Positions 62,141 to 64,000 of a DNA stretch of 64,000 nucleotides are shown here, one piece after another. The DNA comes from Letharia columbiana (lineage: Eukaryota; Ascomycota; Lecanoromycetes; Lecanorales; Parmeliaceae). Where the stretch lies: NCBI RefSeq assembly GCF_014066305.1, contig NW_023501044.1, positions 496,001-560,000 on the forward strand, written 5' to 3'. The translations under genes and the position numbers were made by a program. Each line of letters opens with the position of its first letter. Position 1 is the first letter of the stretch. The notes beneath the pieces are model-generated. The model was not told the DNA's origin. It searched no databases and saw only the letters and a program-made list of their open reading frames with translations.

Positions 62141-63822
62141 AATTTTTTAAATTTTAATATAATTAATAATATAATAATTAGAATAATAATAAGAAATATT
62201 ATATTTTTATTAGAATTATTAATAGATTAATTATATTTATTTAAACTTAATTCTTATTTTCTTTATTATTCTAATTTCTCTAAAATTTCTTATTTATTAA
62301 AATAATTCTAATATTATCTAAAAGTTCTTTTAAAACTAATTAAATAATATATATTATATATATATTATATTATAAATAATTTAAAAATTTAAATTCTCTA
62401 ATATTAAGTAAATTATTTATTATAAAATAAAAAGATAAATAATTAAATCTTTAAAAAGTATATTATTATTATTAGCGTTATTAATTATAAATTTAAATAT
62501 ATAAATCTTAATCTTATATTTCTTAAAAATTAAATTTATAATATCTATAAATTTATAATTAATATATTTATTCTTAATATATTTATAATCTATAAGAATC
62601 TTATATTATTATTAATTAATATTAATAAAAAAAAATTATTATAAATAATTAGTATTTATAATATTCTTTAATAATCTTAACTTTAGCTCTATAGCTTTTC
62701 TTATTAATTAATTCTTTATAATAAATTTTAATTTTAATTATATATTAAAATCGAAATAATATAAGAATTATAAAATTATTAATAATTATAAATAAAATAT
62801 TAATATTTATAATTTAACGATAAAATTATTTTAAAAAGTTTTTATATATAAACTTTCGATTTTTTAATATTATAAAAAAATCTTAATATTATCTTTTCTA
62901 GAGTAAATAATAAATTTTTAATTTTTTATTTATTATTCTATTTATTAATAATTTATATTATCTAATTTAAAAATATATCTAATTTCTATAATTATTAATT
63001 AAATTCGTTTTTTATAAATTAATTAAATTAGATTTTTTAATATATCTCTTAAATTTAATATATATTATTATATTATTTATTCTATAATCTATAAATAAGT
63101 AGATTAAAATCTTATTATAAGAATAATATATAATATATCTAGAATTACCGAGTATATATTTATTAAATTATATTTATTTCTAAGATTTTTTAATTTTTAA
63201 ATCTTAATAAATAGACTAATAATCGCTATTAAATTTAAATTAATTCTATATAATTTATATTATCTTTATTTATTATTAAATTTTTTATTTTTTATTATTA
63301 ATATTAAAAAGAAAGTAAGATTTATTATTATTTTTATATTAAAATATTATTAGTTAAGAAAGCTAGATTTATATTAAATAGAGATTTAAATAATATCTTA
63401 AAATTAAAACGTTTAAAGAGAAATTAAAAGAAAATTAAAAATTAAAAATAAAATAGAATTAATATTTAATATATAAATTCTATCTTCTTATTATAATAGA
63501 AACTTATATCGCTTTAATAATATATCGCTATATTATTCTTAATATTTTAAATTAAAAATTAATTCTTTCTAATTAATATTATAATTAATAATTATATATT
63601 TAAAAATATATAATAATATTCATATAGAATTAATATTAATTTAATTAATTTAAAACTCTAATTAATCTAGCTATTAACGCTTTTTTCTATAATATAATAT
63701 ATACTTAATTCGCTTTAATACTATTTATTCACTATTATATTATTTTAAATATTAAAATTAAAAATTAATTTTTTTTTAGTTAATATATTAATTATTAGCT
63801 ATATTAATAAGAATTAGTATAT
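62141..63822. other. AT-rich RIP-type DNA, no gene
   Basis: No gene. Very few CpG sites remain even compared with other spacers, so this may be the oldest or most mutated stretch. Confidence 0.6.
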
Positions 63823-64000
63823 ATAAAAGAATAAGGTAGGGCTGAGCTTGAAAACCTTGAATTTGTATGTGTAGTCAATCATTAATTCGAGTTCGCTACG
63901 CTCTTTGGTTAGACCGGCTAAGTTAGCCCGATAGCCCTCCCGCGCTTCCCTCATCAAAAATTTGTATATAGAAGTTTTACACTTTGAAGTACTCAGCTTG
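63823..64000 (-). mobile_element. A-family repeat A10, unmutated head running off the window
   Basis: From ttagtatatataaaagaata on, it keeps G and C at sites that are A or T in the other copies: 'ggtagggctgagcttgaaaa' against 'agatagagttaagtttaaaa'. It gives the best view of the pre-RIP head sequence, including the ctacgctctttggttagacc block. The rest of the element lies outside the window. Confidence 0.85.

Noticed and set aside
1..64000. Telomere or rDNA sequence as the cause of the odd composition
   Set aside because: No TTAGGG tracts and no rRNA-like conserved segments were seen; RIP-type mutation explains the composition.

Overview
The window looks like nuclear DNA from a filamentous ascomycete (Pezizomycotina; exact species not determinable from sequence alone). 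Three things point there: one spliced gene with six short introns (49-86 bp) coding for a fungal-type hydrolase-NACHT-ankyrin protein; very AT-rich DNA that makes up most of the window; and the marks of repeat-induced point mutation (RIP) in every repeat copy. In the AT-rich parts CpA and TpG are almost absent while CpG survives, and pairs of repeats differ mainly by C-to-T and G-to-A changes. This is the 'AT isochore' style of genome, with a single gene island in a sea of mutated mobile elements.

Layout. 1-13,040: AT-rich, with short B elements, a complete RIP-degraded Tc1/mariner transposon (6,598-8,416), a minisatellite-bearing C element (4,400-5,472) and an A element (9,915-11,764). 13,041-19,163: normal-composition island with an apparently intact NLR-like gene (13,522-17,191, 1,098 aa), a 24-bp minisatellite, a weak small-gene candidate and, at its right edge, a minus-strand coding fragment (18,903-19,163) that breaks up where RIP begins. 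19,359-28,863: dense A and B elements in both orientations. 28,864-35,885: AT-rich DNA with a MITE-like D repeat and a 0.7-kb unmutated GC island (34,109-34,810) that has a RIP-mutated partial copy about 800 bp downstream. 35,886-42,411: an A element split by a 4-kb composite insert that carries a 1.6-kb near-perfect palindrome and, inside it, a 768-bp element with 28-bp inverted ends. 42,412-64,000: further A, B, C and D copies of very different RIP age, including a little-mutated A copy (44,143-45,545), a GC-rich diverged relative (51,187-52,180) and an unmutated A terminus at the right edge.

The only convincing protein gene is the NLR-like one, which in related fungi would serve nonself recognition, incompatibility or defence. 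Its last five ankyrin repeats are 99-bp tandem units, two of them almost identical, as expected for a fast-evolving recognition domain.

The most novel material is the A/B repeat system. These elements share both termini but have different interiors. A elements carry an array of roughly 175-250-bp units, and single units keep an open frame of about 65 codons. Copies differ in unit number and in how far RIP has gone. I could not assign the family to a known transposon class.
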